Shown: positions 20,473 through 30,603, numbered from the stretch's first letter. The stretch: DNA of 64,000 bases from JACCXG01 sp963785755 (GCA_963785755.1 CAWAXG010000065.1:1-64000); one strand, 5' to 3'. Translations and numbers: made by a program. Notes: generated by a model not told the origin, from the sequence alone.

Positions 20473-21882
20473 ATGACATCTACATCCGGCAACACCCCTG
20501 GTCCGTCGACAGGCAGGTTGCACGCCGCCTTCGCCCGCGCCGAGCGTCTCTGGCGCCACGCGGAGCAGTACGTCCACAGTCACCTGGTGTGGAGCAACAT
20601 CTACCGCGCCACCAGCTACCTCCGGTCTGCGCTGTGGATCATCCCTATCCTTTCCATCGTGCTCGTGCTCACGATCGCGCCCCCGCTGCACATGCTGGAT
20701 CTGTGGCTCGCGTGGCGACTGGCCGGATTGGGTGTGGCTGGCGCGCAGGCACTGTACCAGACAGTGATCACGCTGACGCTGTCGTTCATCGTGTTCACGT
20801 TCGGCTCGCTGCTGGTCGCGATTCAGGTGGCGAGCGGCCAGTTGACGCCGCGGATCATCGCGACGACGTTGCTGCGGGACAACGTCGTGAGGTACAGCGT
20901 CGGGCTGTTCGTCTTCACGCTCATCTTCTCCGTCATGGCGCTGGACCGTCTGGAAACGAAGGTGCACGAGCTGGTTACCCTCGTGGCGGCGAGTCTGGGC
21001 ATCGCCTGTATGGCGACTTTCCTGTTCCTGATCGACTACGCGGCGCGGCTGCTGCGTCCGGTCAGCATCGTCGGGCGCGTTGGCGAGGAAGGGGTGGCGG
21101 TGATCAAGTCGGTCTATCCGAAAATGTCGGGCGACGCTGATGTGCCAGGCGGGCCGCCCGCGCAGCTTGACGCGCGCCGAGTCGTCGCTCACGCCGGTCA
21201 CTCCGGGATCGTGCTCGCGGTCGATCTGGTTACGGTGATCAACGAGGCGCGGCGGGCCGACGGGGTGGTCGAATTCGTGCCCCAGGTCGGCGATTTCGTC
21301 GCGAGCGAGGAGCCGCTCTTCGTGCTCCATGGCGGTGCCGCCGCGATCGACGACCGCGTGCTGCAGGCGGCAGTGGCCTTTGGCTCGGAGCGGACGATGG
21401 AGCAGGATCCCCTGTTCTCGTTCCGGATCATCGCCGACATCGCGCTGAAGGCGCTCTCGCCGGCGATCAACGACCCGACGACAGCCGTGCTCGCCATCGA
21501 CCAGATCCAACGGCTGCTGCGCGTCGTGGGGAAGCGGCAGCTGCGCGGAGAGACAATCAGCGACGAGCGGGGACACTGCCGTGTGATCTATCGAACCCCG
21601 AACTGGGAGGACTTCGTCCACCTCGCGTGCACCGAGATCCGCAACTGCGGTGCCGGAAACGTGCAGATCGCCCGCCGCCTCCGGGCGATGCTCGACAATC
21701 TCATCACGTCACTGCCGCCACATCGTCATCAGGCGCTCGAAGACGAGCGTCGGCGGCTGGATCTGGCGCTCGGGCCACTCTACGCCATCCCGGACGACCT
21801 GGCGCTCGCGCGCATTCCGGATTCGCAGGGGCTCGGAGGATCGGCGGGAGGAAGAGCGACGGTGTCGAAGGTGAGGGGATGA
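20473..21882 (+). CDS. DUF2254 integral membrane protein
   Basis: The 469-residue protein has four N-terminal membrane segments (around residues 55-75, 98-125, 142-160 and 170-190, e.g. ALWIIPILSIVLVLTI and SFIVFTFGSLLVAIQVASGQ). The family signature SGQLTPRIIATTLLRDN is followed by a long cytoplasmic part with GSERTMEQDPLFSFRIIADI and LSPAINDPTTAVLAIDQI, which are the hallmark blocks of DUF2254. The role of the family is not established. The gene follows a terminator-like hairpin and converges on the response regulator at 21901, leaving 18 bases between stops. Confidence 0.88.
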   Translation: MTSTSGNTPGPSTGRLHAAFARAERLWRHAEQYVHSHLVWSNIYRATSYLRSALWIIPILSIVLVLTIAPPLHMLDLWLAWRLAGLGVAGAQALYQTVITLTLSFIVFTFGSLLVAIQVASGQLTPRIIATTLLRDNVVRYSVGLFVFTLIFSVMALDRLETKVHELVTLVAASLGIACMATFLFLIDYAARLLRPVSIVGRVGEEGVAVIKSVYPKMSGDADVPGGPPAQLDARRVVAHAGHSGIVLAVDLVTVINEARRADGVVEFVPQVGDFVASEEPLFVLHGGAAAIDDRVLQAAVAFGSERTMEQDPLFSFRIIADIALKALSPAINDPTTAVLAIDQIQRLLRVVGKRQLRGETISDERGHCRVIYRTPNWEDFVHLACTEIRNCGAGNVQIARRLRAMLDNLITSLPPHRHQALEDERRRLDLALGPLYAIPDDLALARIPDSQGLGGSAGGRATVSKVRG

Positions 21883-21900
21883 ACCAGCGCGGGCTGGGAG

Positions 21901-22311
21901 TCAGCGGTGCGCCGACACGAACGGCCGTCCAGCACGCGCTTCCCGCACCGCGAGCATGAGGTCGGAGGAAAGCCGCGGCTTCACGACATAGCCGATGCCA
22001 CCAGCCGCCTTCGCGGCCAGGATGAACTCCTCGCCATCGTGTACGGTGAGAAACACCAGCGCGGCGGTCGAACCGCCCTTGCGGAGAGACGCGGCGACCT
22101 CGAGGCCGGTCATTCCCGGCATCGAAATGTCCAGCACGATGACGTCGGGCTGCAAGGCCCGGGCGGCTTCGAGCGCGCTCTTCCCGTTTCTCGCGGTTCC
22201 GACCACCACGCAGCCGTCCTTCAGCACCGAGGCGGCGCGCGACAACATCGTCTCGCTGTCGTCGACGAGCAGGACGCGCGGCAGTTCACACGATGTGATG
22301 CTTGACGGCAT
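21901..22311 (-). CDS. Single-domain response regulator (CheY-like)
   Basis: The 136-residue protein is a receiver domain with no output domain. It shows the acidic pair in VLLVDDSE, the phosphorylation site in DVIVLDISMPGMTG, and the conserved Lys in YVVKPRL. It starts at the ATG at 22309-22311, inside the last codons of the upstream NarL-type regulator, so the two genes overlap by 26 bases and are probably co-transcribed. It would act as a phosphate sink or a second output of the sensor kinase at 23135. Confidence 0.8.
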   Translation of the reverse strand: MPSSITSCELPRVLLVDDSETMLSRAASVLKDGCVVVGTARNGKSALEAARALQPDVIVLDISMPGMTGLEVAASLRKGGSTAALVFLTVHDGEEFILAAKAAGGIGYVVKPRLSSDLMLAVREARAGRPFVSAHR

Positions 22312-22910
22312 ATTGAATCAGTTCGGCGCTCGACTTGACTTTGAGCTGTTCCATCATCCGGTATTTGTGGAAGGCCACGGTCCGCGGCGTGAGATTCAGG
22401 AGGTTGCCGACCTCCTTCATCGAATGCCCCTCGGCGAGGAGCTGCAGCACTTCCCGCTGCCGAGGCGTCAGTTGCTGGGCCGGCTGGTCGACCTGCTGGA
22501 GCGATCCCACCACCCCCTCGGTCACGAGCGGCGTAATGTACGATCGCCCTTGCATGACTTCACGGATCGCCGTCAGTCAGTTCGGACGCCGCGGAACGCT
22601 TCAGCAGATAGGCGGACGCACCTGATCGCATCGCCTCAGCCGCCAGGTCGGCGTCCTCGTTCATCGTCAGAAACACCAGCTTGACGCCCGGCGACTTCTG
22701 CTTGATCTGACGGCCGGCTTCGAGGCCGTTCAAGAGCGGCATGGAGATGTCGAGGACGATCAGGTCGGGTTTGAGGTTGTCGGCCGCGGTCACCAGGGCC
22801 CGTCCGTCAGAGACCTGGCCCACCACGTCGCACTCACCGGCGAGCAGCTTCTCGAACGCGCCGAGAAGGAGGGCGTGATCGTCGGCGAGCAGGACTCGAG
22901 GGCGCGTCAT
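22286..22910 (-). CDS. NarL/FixJ-type response regulator (frameshifted)
   Basis: The receiver domain starts MTRPRVLLADDHALLLGAFE at the ATG at 22908-22910, with the phospho-Asp in LIVLDISMPLLNG and the Lys in YLLKRS. The LuxR-type HTH (LTPRQREVLQLLAEGHSMKE to FHKYRMMEQL) is in another frame. The one-base shift near 22570 separates ASELTD from IREVMQGRS, where the linker normally runs on, so the intact protein would have about 208 residues. It is divergent from the sensor kinase at 23135 and is its likely partner. Confidence 0.85.
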
Positions 22911-23072
22911 GGCGCGTACTTTAACCTGTCCTCCGAGAAGGGCAACGGCAGCTTCCTCTACGCGTTCCAGAGTCAGCACAGCTTTAACGATACAGGCCGC
23001 CCGATGTTGCTTCTATGCAAAATCGGCACGAATCGCCCGTGGGCGCCGTTGAGGCTGAGCGTTTGATCTGCA

Positions 23073-23089
23073 CGTATGTTTGGCATACG
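23073..23089. promoter_or_regulatory. Inverted repeat between response regulator and sensor kinase
   Basis: CGTATG (23073-23078) and CATACG (23084-23089) are perfect six-base arms around TTTGG. The repeat lies in the divergent gap between the NarL-type regulator (start 22910) and the kinase (start 23135). LuxR-type HTH dimers bind such inverted repeats, so autoregulation is plausible. Confidence 0.45.
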
Positions 23090-23134
23090 CTTACCCGGGC
23101 CAAAACCTTGGCTGCTAGCAAACTTTAGGCCGAC

Positions 23135-25090
23135 ATGCTTCGCATCACTCGATCCGTCAGATCCATCCGGCGGCGAAGCTGTCCTTTTGAGATGCGGCGC
23201 CGAGTCCGCTCCTGCCTCCTGGCAATCGCCATCGCCTTCGTCGCGCCGGCATGGGTCGGCTCGACGGCTTCGGCGCAGACGGCGCCTCCGCGAAACGTCC
23301 TGACTATCCACTGGGGTGCGGAAGACTTTCCCGGGACCGCGGTCTTCGATGCCGCCATCCGCGACGTGCTGCATTCGGACCCGGCTCAGCCGGTCAACTA
23401 TTTCGCCGAGTATCTGGAATCGGAAGTGTTTCCGGCGGCGACGGCATCACTGGGGTTGCATGATTACATCCGTCAGAAGTTCGCGGACCGACGCATCGAC
23501 GTAGTGATCGCGAACGCGAGCCCTGCCCTGGAGTTCGTCCTCAGTTATGAAGACGAACTGTTTGCCGGTGTGCCGATCGTCTTCGTCGCAGGACAATTGC
23601 CCGCTGCGACGCTCGATGATCCGGCGGTAGGGCTTACGGGGGTCGTCAGCGATGTCGCGTTCGCCGAAACGGTGGAACTTGCGCTGAAGCTGCACCCCTC
23701 GGTGTTGCAGGTGTTCGTTGTCGCGCAGGCGCCGACGAACCCCGAGTATCTGGAGAGGGTACGGACGGCGTTGACACCGTTCTCACAGCGGGTCCAGGTC
23801 GTCTACATCCGCGAGAAAACAGTCCCCCGGCTGCTCGAAGCCGTGAAGGCCATCCCCGCTCGCAGTTTGCTTCTCTACACGCGCTACACGCCGGAGGATG
23901 CTGCCAGCGTGGTCTATACGGACGAAATTGCGCGGCTCATCGCCCAGGCTTCCGCAGTGCCCGTTTACAGTACGACCGATCTCTACATCGGCACCGGTGT
24001 CGTCGGCGGCATCATGCGCGGGAGTCGTGCGACCGGAACTCGCATTGGACAAATGGTCCGCCAGATCCTCAACGGCACACCACCGGAGAACATTCCGATC
24101 GAACGGGTGCGCCTCGTGCCGACCTTCGATTGGCGTCAAGTGAAGCGCTGGGGCATCGACCCGTCCCAGCTCCCACCAGGCTCCGACATCCAACTCAGGA
24201 CGCCGACGGCGTGGGAATCCTATCGCTGGTACATCGTCGGGACCATCGTGTTGGTCACCTCACAGATGCTGCTCATCGCCGGTCTTCTCACCCACCGGGC
24301 GAGGCGACGGCGCGCCGAGGAGACGATCCGGGCACGGGAGGCCACGCTTCGCGCGAGCTATCAACGAATCCGGCACCTCGCTGGACGGATCATCAACGAG
24401 CAGGAGATTGCGCGCGCGAGTATCGCCCGCGATCTCCACGACGACTTGTGCCAGAAGCTGGTCTACGTGTCGATGGGCGTGACCGGCCTCAAGGGTTCGT
24501 CCGCCCACATTCAGGAGCCGCAGACGCAGGAGGCCCTGTCAGAGCTCGAGCGCGACACGAATGCCGTGTTCGACGGGATCCGGCGCCTCTCACATGATTT
24601 GCATCCGGCCACCTTGCGGCTCCTCGGACTCGTTCCGGCGTTGAAGACGTATTGCGCCGAAGTGGCGAAGCGGCATGATGTCGAAGTGAATCTCACGACC
24701 GGGGGAGACGTCGGACGCCTCGACCCCGATGTCGCGGTGTGTTTCTTTCGAATCGCTGAGGAGGCGATCAGAAACGGGCGCGTCCACGGTGGTGCCCGAC
24801 GGTTCGCCGTCTCGGTCACCAGATCTGGCGAGGACCTCGAGTTGTCGGTCACCGACGATGGTCGCGGATTCGATCTCGAGGCCGTGCGCCGGGACGGCAA
24901 TGGGCTGGGACTGGTGAGCATGGAGGAGCGGGCGCACCTGGCCGGCGCAGAGGTCCACATCGCCACCGGACCCGGGGAGGGAACCACGATTCGAGTCCGG
25001 GGGCCGGCGGAACTCCCCCGGGCCGCCTTCCCTGACGAGGATTTCGCCGCCGAATCAGCACCTGCCGAACGATTGCCCACCGTGGGTTGA
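23135..25090 (+). CDS. Sensor histidine kinase with periplasmic ABC-type binding domain
   Basis: The 651-residue protein starts with a basic N-terminus and signal/anchor segment (RSCLLAIAIAFVAPAWVGST). The periplasmic part (about 50-350) resembles the ABC_sub_bind fold, with blocks DVVIANASPALEFVL, PIVFVAGQLPAATLDDP and VPVYSTTDLYIGTGVVGG. A membrane helix follows (about 372-394). The HisKA_3 dimerisation helix carries the phospho-His in ASIARDLHDDLCQKL, and the HATPase domain has DDGRGF and GNGLGLVSMEERA. The binding domain suggests that it senses a small molecule, which I cannot name. The partner regulators lie divergently at 22910. A second ATG at 23192 is also possible as start. Confidence 0.88.
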   Translation: MLRITRSVRSIRRRSCPFEMRRRVRSCLLAIAIAFVAPAWVGSTASAQTAPPRNVLTIHWGAEDFPGTAVFDAAIRDVLHSDPAQPVNYFAEYLESEVFPAATASLGLHDYIRQKFADRRIDVVIANASPALEFVLSYEDELFAGVPIVFVAGQLPAATLDDPAVGLTGVVSDVAFAETVELALKLHPSVLQVFVVAQAPTNPEYLERVRTALTPFSQRVQVVYIREKTVPRLLEAVKAIPARSLLLYTRYTPEDAASVVYTDEIARLIAQASAVPVYSTTDLYIGTGVVGGIMRGSRATGTRIGQMVRQILNGTPPENIPIERVRLVPTFDWRQVKRWGIDPSQLPPGSDIQLRTPTAWESYRWYIVGTIVLVTSQMLLIAGLLTHRARRRRAEETIRAREATLRASYQRIRHLAGRIINEQEIARASIARDLHDDLCQKLVYVSMGVTGLKGSSAHIQEPQTQEALSELERDTNAVFDGIRRLSHDLHPATLRLLGLVPALKTYCAEVAKRHDVEVNLTTGGDVGRLDPDVAVCFFRIAEEAIRNGRVHGGARRFAVSVTRSGEDLELSVTDDGRGFDLEAVRRDGNGLGLVSMEERAHLAGAEVHIATGPGEGTTIRVRGPAELPRAAFPDEDFAAESAPAERLPTVG

Positions 25091-25266
25091 ATCTCTCCTC
25101 ATTTTCAGCTCTCAGCCGGCTGTGACTGGCAAAACCAACTCCGCCGACCTGTCAATTTTGCCGGTCCACCCTGGCAGATCGGCCAGTTCACCAGCGTTCC
25201 GGCCGGAGGTATCGTTCCCGGCCATGGGACGCACTTCTCGCCGGTCAGCAGCCCCGCAGGGATAGG

Positions 25267-25666
25267 ATGGCCTCGCGGCAGGAGGCCGTCGAGCACGCCG
25301 AAGCCTACCTGCGGGCGCACTTCGACCGGCCGGTGTCCCTGTCCAGCCTCTGTCGCATCGTCGGGCTCAGCGAGCGCGGCCTCCGCAACGCGTTCTACCG
25401 CGTGCGCGGGATGGCTCCCAAGCGCTGCATGCTCGTCGCGCGACTCGAGGCGGTCCGCCGTGCCCTCAGCGATGCGCGTACCCGGCCGACTACGGTCACC
25501 GGCGTCGCCACCGACTACGGGTTCTACGAACTGGGACGGTTTGCTGCCAGCTACAGAGAGGCGTTTGGAGAAGCGCCGTCTGAGACGCTGCGCGGCGCCG
25601 GTTCGAAAACGCGTCCAGGAAACGGGCGTCGACACGAAAGGGCAGAGCCATGCTTGCACGGGTTAA
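25267..25666 (+). CDS. AraC-type HTH regulator, short or truncated
   Basis: The frame encodes about 115 residues with a complete AraC double-HTH domain. The first HTH reads PVSLSSLCRIVGLSERGLRN, the second VTGVATDYGFYELGRFAASY, and REAFGEAPSETLR is the usual end of the domain. There is no N-terminal effector domain. After SETLR the frame stays open to 26079, antiparallel to nothing but overlapping the sigma-54 activator by more than 400 bases, which is not credible; a one-base shift would end the protein at the TAA at 25664-25666. The exact C-terminus is uncertain. It may regulate the activator next door. Confidence 0.65.
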
Positions 25667-26804
25667 CGGACCATCAGAACACCACTCCACCGCGCCATTG
25701 TCTTGGGGCTCCGCGGCGAACCCCAGTCGATCAGAATGCCTTCACCCGTTCACCGGCGGGGAACAACTCCACAACGCGTCCACCGCCAGAGAGCCGCGGG
25801 GATTGTGTGTTCGCGACCACCAGGAAGAGCACCATTACCTGTACGTGCGCCGGGAGAGCCACGGGCCGCAGTGCACCAGTGTCATCGTCGGACAGAGTGC
25901 GGCCGTGCGCCGCGTGCTGGAACAGGCCCGGCAGGTCGCGGCCACCGATTCGACCGTGTTGCTGCTGGGAGAGACGGGCACCGGCAAGGAGCTCATCGCG
26001 ACCTACATCCACGAGCTCAGCGCGCGCCGGGGGCGGAGCATGGTGCGCGTCAATTGCGCGGCGATTCCCAGCACCCTGATGGAGAGCGAGCTGTTCGGCC
26101 GCGAGCGGGGCGCGTTCACGGGCGCGCTGGCGCGCCAGATCGGGCGCTTCGAACTGGCCGACAACTCGACGATTTTCCTGGACGAGATCGGCGACGTGCC
26201 GACCGACATTCAGGTCAAGCTGTTGCGGGTACTCGAAGAGCGGCAGATCGAGCGGCTCGGAAGCCCGAAATCGGTGCAGGTGAATGTCCGGATCGTCGTG
26301 GCGACGCACCGGAATCTGGAGCAGCGGATCGCCGAGGGCACGTTCCGCGAGGACCTGTACTACCGGCTCAACGTCTTCCCGATCCGGGTGCCGCCGCTTC
26401 GCGAGCGCAGCGAGGATATTCCGCTCCTGGTCTGGCGCTTCGTCGACGAGTTCTCGAAGTCGTTCGGCAAGCGGATTGATTCGATTTCCAAGGAGAACAT
26501 GCTCGCGCTGCAACAGCACGCGTGGCCGGGCAACATTCGCGAGCTGCGCAATGTCGTGGAGCGGGCGATGATCGTGGCGAGCGGCCCACAGCTGACCATC
26601 GCGCTGCCCGCGGCGTCAGGTTCTACAGAACGACGGTGCAGCGACAAGATCGCTGACGTGCAGCGGGAGCACATCCGCAGCGTCCTCGAGAGCTCGCGCT
26701 GGCGGATCCGCGGAACGGGCGGCGCCGCTGACCGGCTCGGTCTCCGGCCCACCACGCTCGAAACCCGGATGGCCAGGCTGGGGCTCACCCGGCCCAAGTC
26801 CTGA
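25650..26804 (+). CDS. Sigma-54-dependent activator without sensor domain
   Basis: Up to 384 residues encode an AAA+ enhancer-binding protein. Walker A is GETGTGKE, the sigma-54 contact loop is RGAFTGAL, Walker B is STIFLDEIGDV, and the R-finger region is FREDLYYRLNVFPIRVPPLR. The C-terminal Fis-type HTH is RGTGGAADRLGLRPTTLETR. The AAA+ part is nearly identical to that of the activator at 40568, but the PAS and GAF domains are missing. The stretch EEHHYLYVRRESHGPQ matches the linker of the longer protein, so the first 60 residues are probably not a domain and the true start is unclear. It would hydrolyse ATP to open sigma-54 promoters. Confidence 0.85.
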   Translation: MLARVNGPSEHHSTAPLSWGSAANPSRSECLHPFTGGEQLHNASTAREPRGLCVRDHQEEHHYLYVRRESHGPQCTSVIVGQSAAVRRVLEQARQVAATDSTVLLLGETGTGKELIATYIHELSARRGRSMVRVNCAAIPSTLMESELFGRERGAFTGALARQIGRFELADNSTIFLDEIGDVPTDIQVKLLRVLEERQIERLGSPKSVQVNVRIVVATHRNLEQRIAEGTFREDLYYRLNVFPIRVPPLRERSEDIPLLVWRFVDEFSKSFGKRIDSISKENMLALQQHAWPGNIRELRNVVERAMIVASGPQLTIALPAASGSTERRCSDKIADVQREHIRSVLESSRWRIRGTGGAADRLGLRPTTLETRMARLGLTRPKS

Positions 26805-26856
26805 GAGGCGCCGGTGGCTTCAGAGTATCTGGAGCGCGAACGGCGATCGAGCCAGC

Positions 26857-27486
26857 GTGTCGACCGTGGCCGCGAGCACTGACGCGACTCCGCGCTATAC
26901 CGCGGAAGAGGCGCTGGCCCGGCTGATCGCGGGCAACGCCCGCTTCGTGCGCGGGCGGGCGAAATTTCCCAGCGTCAGGAAGGAAGTGCTCGCGGCGCTG
27001 GCCAAGGGCCAGCAGCCTTACGCCACGATCATCGGCTGCAGCGATTCGCGCGTGCCGCCCGAGCTGGTCTTCGACGCCGGCTTCGGCGAGCTGTTCATCG
27101 TGCGGGTCGCCGGCAACGTGATCTCACCTGAAATCATGGGGACGCTGCAGTACGCGGGGTTACACCTGCACACGCCGCTGTTCGTGGTGCTCGGTCATGA
27201 GGAGTGCGGCGCGGTTCAGGCGGCAGTGGCCATGAGTGTCCATGGTGTGCGTGAGCGGGCGCGCATCGCGCTGCTGCTGGAGAACATGCTGCCGGGTCTG
27301 GCGAGCCTCGACAGGACGCTGCCGCCTCAGGACCTGCTCGACGCGGCCGTCGAGGCGAACGTGCGCTGGTCGATGCATCAACTGCTCGACACGCCCGAAG
27401 TCAAGAAGCGAATGAGAGAAGGCATCGTCAAGCTCGTCGGTGCGGTGTACGAACTGAAGACCGGACGCGTGCGGTTCCTGGCGTGA
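26857..27486 (+). CDS. Beta-class carbonic anhydrase
   Basis: The 209-residue cytoplasmic enzyme interconverts CO2 and bicarbonate. The zinc ligands are C61 (CSDSR motif with D63 and R65), H114 and C117 (GHEECGAV). RVAGNVISPEIMGTLQYA is also typical. It starts at a GTG at 26857. It ends two bases before the stop of the convergent pflA gene. Bicarbonate supply next to a fermentative pyruvate pathway is a sensible pairing, but co-regulation is not shown. Confidence 0.92.
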   Translation: MSTVAASTDATPRYTAEEALARLIAGNARFVRGRAKFPSVRKEVLAALAKGQQPYATIIGCSDSRVPPELVFDAGFGELFIVRVAGNVISPEIMGTLQYAGLHLHTPLFVVLGHEECGAVQAAVAMSVHGVRERARIALLLENMLPGLASLDRTLPPQDLLDAAVEANVRWSMHQLLDTPEVKKRMREGIVKLVGAVYELKTGRVRFLA

Positions 27487-27488
27487 GC

Positions 27489-28346
27489 TCAATACGCCTT
27501 CAGCCCTTCGGCCCGGAATAGCGCCAGCGTCCGCTCGATCAGATCGGCCGACGGGGACTCGACGCTGTCGAGCGTGTACTTGATGCCGAGTCTTTCCCAC
27601 TTGTAGCGGCCCATCTGGTGGAAGGGCAGCACGTCGACCCGCTCCACGTTGCCGAGCCCGGCAGCGAAGCTGGCAATCCTCGCGACGTCCTCCGCGTCGT
27701 CCGTCAATCCCGGCACGAGCACGAATCGGACCCAGATCGGCCGCTTGCGGGCGGCAAGCCGCCGCGCGAACTCCAGGACCGGTCCATTGTCCATGCCGGT
27801 CAGCTGGCGATGTCTTTCGGAATCCCAGGTCTTGAGATCCAGCAGCACCAGGCTGATCGCCTCGAGGTCGCCGTCGCCGAGCCGATCGCCGAGGTAGCCG
27901 GTCGTATCGAGCGCGGTATGGACGCCCATCGCCCTGGCCGCGCGCAACAGCTTGACGGTGAAACGATGCTGCATCAGCGGCTCTCCGCCGCTGATGGTGA
28001 AGCCGCCGGACATGACCGCCAGCCCGCGACGGTATTTGCGCAGCTCGTCGGTCGCCTTGGCCACGCTGACCGGGATGCCGTTGCTCATTGTCCACGTGTC
28101 GGGGTTGTGGCAATAGAGGCACCGGAACATGCAGCCGGACGTCCACGCCACGACACGCACCCCCGGACCGTCCACGGTGGAGCCGGTCGTGAACGAGTGA
28201 AGGAAACCCATCTCGCCGGTGGCGAGCGCGGTCCGCACGTCCGACTCGGGAACGTTCTTGCCGAGGCCGACGCGGAGCTCGTAGGGGCTCGCCGCGGCGA
28301 GGGGAGTCTGATCGGACGGCCTTTCCTTCAGCCATGCCGATCTCAC
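27489..28346 (-). CDS. pflA: Pyruvate formate-lyase activating enzyme
   Basis: The 285-residue radical-SAM enzyme binds a [4Fe-4S] cluster through C72, C76 and C79 (CMFRCLYC) and abstracts hydrogen from the glycine of PflB. FLHSFTTGSTVDGPGVR and SGGFTISGGEPLMQ are the family signatures, and VLLDLKTWDSERHRQLTG follows. The N-terminus is about 45 residues longer than in E. coli PflA; an internal ATG at MGFLHSF is an alternative start. The GTG at 28344-28346 overlaps the stop of pflB, so translation is coupled. Confidence 0.92.
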   Translation of the reverse strand: MRSAWLKERPSDQTPLAAASPYELRVGLGKNVPESDVRTALATGEMGFLHSFTTGSTVDGPGVRVVAWTSGCMFRCLYCHNPDTWTMSNGIPVSVAKATDELRKYRRGLAVMSGGFTISGGEPLMQHRFTVKLLRAARAMGVHTALDTTGYLGDRLGDGDLEAISLVLLDLKTWDSERHRQLTGMDNGPVLEFARRLAARKRPIWVRFVLVPGLTDDAEDVARIASFAAGLGNVERVDVLPFHQMGRYKWERLGIKYTLDSVESPSADLIERTLALFRAEGLKAY

Positions 28347-30603
28347 CCGTGGAAGGTTCGATTGATGACGTCCATCTGCTGCTCGCGCGTGAGCCTGACG
28401 AAATTGACTGCGTAGCCCGACACGCGGATCGTCAGGCTGGGATACTTCTCCGGGTGCTCCATGGCATCGATGAGCGTGTCGCGGTTCAGCACGTTGATGT
28501 TCATGTGAAACCCCGTGCTGCTGAAGAACGCGTCGAGGATACCGGTAAGGTTGGTGATGCGGTCCTCGGCGACCCGTCCGAGGCCAGTTGGCACCAAGGA
28601 CGTGGTGAGAGAAATGCCGTCCGCGGCGTCGCGATAGGGGATTTTAGCGACCGATGCTGCGGACGCGTGAATGCCATGGCTGTCCCGCCCGTGCATGGGA
28701 TTGGCGCCCGGCGCGAACGGCTCGCCCGCCGCCGCCCGTCAGGGGTGTTGCCGGTTGCTTTCCCGTACACCACGTTCGACGTGATGGTCAGGACCGACTG
28801 CGTGTGGAGCGCGTTGCGATACGTCGGGTACTTTCGCAGCTTGCCCATGAACGTGCTGACGAGCCAGGTGGCGAGCTGGTCCACGCGGTTGTCGTTGTTG
28901 CCGAACATCGGGAAGGTGCCCTCGGTCTGATAGTCGGTGATCAGCCCGGTTTCGTCGCGGACGACCCGCACTTTGGCGTGCTTGATCGCTGAGAGGCTGT
29001 CTGCCACCACCGACATGCCGGCCATGCCGAACGCCATGGTTCGGAGCGGCGCGTAATCGTGCAGCGCCATCTCCACGCGTTCGTACGCGTACTTGTCGTG
29101 CATGTAGTGGATGATGTTCATGGCATTCACGTAGACGCCCGCGAGCCAGTCCATCATCTTCTCGAGCCTGCCGAGTACGTCGTCGAAGTCGAGGTAGTCG
29201 CCCTTCACGGGCTCGGAGGCCGGCGCCACCTGTTTCCCGCTGATCTCGTCCCTCCCGCCATTGATGGCGTAGAGCAGGCACTTGGCGAGGTTGGCCCTGG
29301 CGCCGAAGAACTGCATCTGCTTGCCGACCAGCATCGGGGACACACAGCAGGCAATGGCCCCGTCGTCTCCCCACGTCCGCCGCATGATCTCGTCGCTCTC
29401 GAACTGGAGCGAGCTGGTGTCGATGGCGACCGAGGCGGCGAATCGCCGGAAGCCGTCGGGCAGTCTGCGGGGAGTACCAGATGGTCAGATTCGGCTCGGG
29501 GGCGGGACCGAGATTGTAGAGCGTCTGGAGAATTCGAAAGCTCGACTTGGTCACCAGCGTACCGGCCGTCGTCGCCCATCCCGCCGATCGATTCAGTCAC
29601 CCAGGTGGGATCGCCGGCGAAGAGCTCGTCGTACTCGGGCGTGCGCAGGAACCGGACGATGCGCAGCTTGATGACGAAGTCGTCGATGATTTCCTGAGCC
29701 TGCTCCTCGGTGAGGGCGCCGGCGGCGAGATCCCGTTGCGAAGTAGATGTCGAGGAACGTGGTGGTGCGCCCGAGCGACATCGCCGCGCCGTTCTGCTCC
29801 TTCACTCCGGCGAGGTAGCCGAAGTACAGCCACTGCACGGCCTCTCTGGCGGTCGCGGCCGGCCCCGAGATGTCGAATCCGTACTTCGAAGCCATCGCCT
29901 GCAGCTCTTTGAGCGCACGAATCTGTTCGCTCAGTTCTTCCCGATCGCGGATGATCTCGTCGGTCGAGTGAGCCGAATCGAGCCTGTTCTTCTCCTGCTG
30001 CTTGTGGGCGATCAGCCGCGCGACGCCGTATAGCGCGACGCGGCGGTAGTCGCCGATGATCCGGCCGCGGCCGTACGCGTCGGGCAGGCCAGTGAGGACG
30101 TGCGAGCTGCGGCAGCGCCTGACGTCCTCGGTATAGGCATCGAACACACCCTCGTTGTGGGTTTTGCGATACTTCGTGAAGGCCTCCACGACCTGAGGGT
30201 CGGGTTCGTATCCATACGCCTTCAGCGCGCTCACCACCATCCGGAGGCCGCCGTTGGGAATGATCGCGCGCTTGAGCGGCGCGTCGGTCTGCAGACCGAC
30301 GATGATTTCGTTCTCCTTGTCGATGTAGCCCGGCGCATGCGCGGTGATGGAGCTGGGAATCTGGGAGACGTCGAGCACTCCCTTTTTCCGCTCTTCGACG
30401 AACAAGTCCGTCAGCTTTTTCCAGATGGCCAGCGTTCGCGGTGTGGCCGGCGCCAGAAACGACCCGTCTCCGTCATAGGGCTCGTAGTTCTGCTGAATGA
30501 AATCGCGAACGTTGATCTCCGAGTTCCACAGGCCGGTGTGGAATCCCTGCCACGGGGAACTCGCGGCCTGATCGGTCTTCACCTGCGATGCGGTGACAGT
30601 CAT
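28343..30603 (-). CDS. pflB: Formate C-acetyltransferase (pyruvate formate-lyase), frameshifted
   Basis: Joined over frames, this is a full-length PflB of about 750 residues that converts pyruvate and CoA to acetyl-CoA and formate. It starts at 30603 behind AAAGGAG, with PWQGFHTGLWNSEINVRDFI. The catalytic Cys pair is present in IACCVSPM, and the glycyl-radical site is RVSGYAVNF near the C-terminus. Shifts occur near 29733, 29565, 29462 and 28733. All catalytic parts are preserved, so they look like sequencing errors. The enzyme is oxygen-sensitive and implies growth or survival without oxygen. It lies 12 bases after ackA. Confidence 0.9.

Noticed and set aside
25667..26079. C-terminal 140 residues of the AraC-type frame
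   Set aside because: They overlap the sigma-54 activator in another frame and have no domain character.
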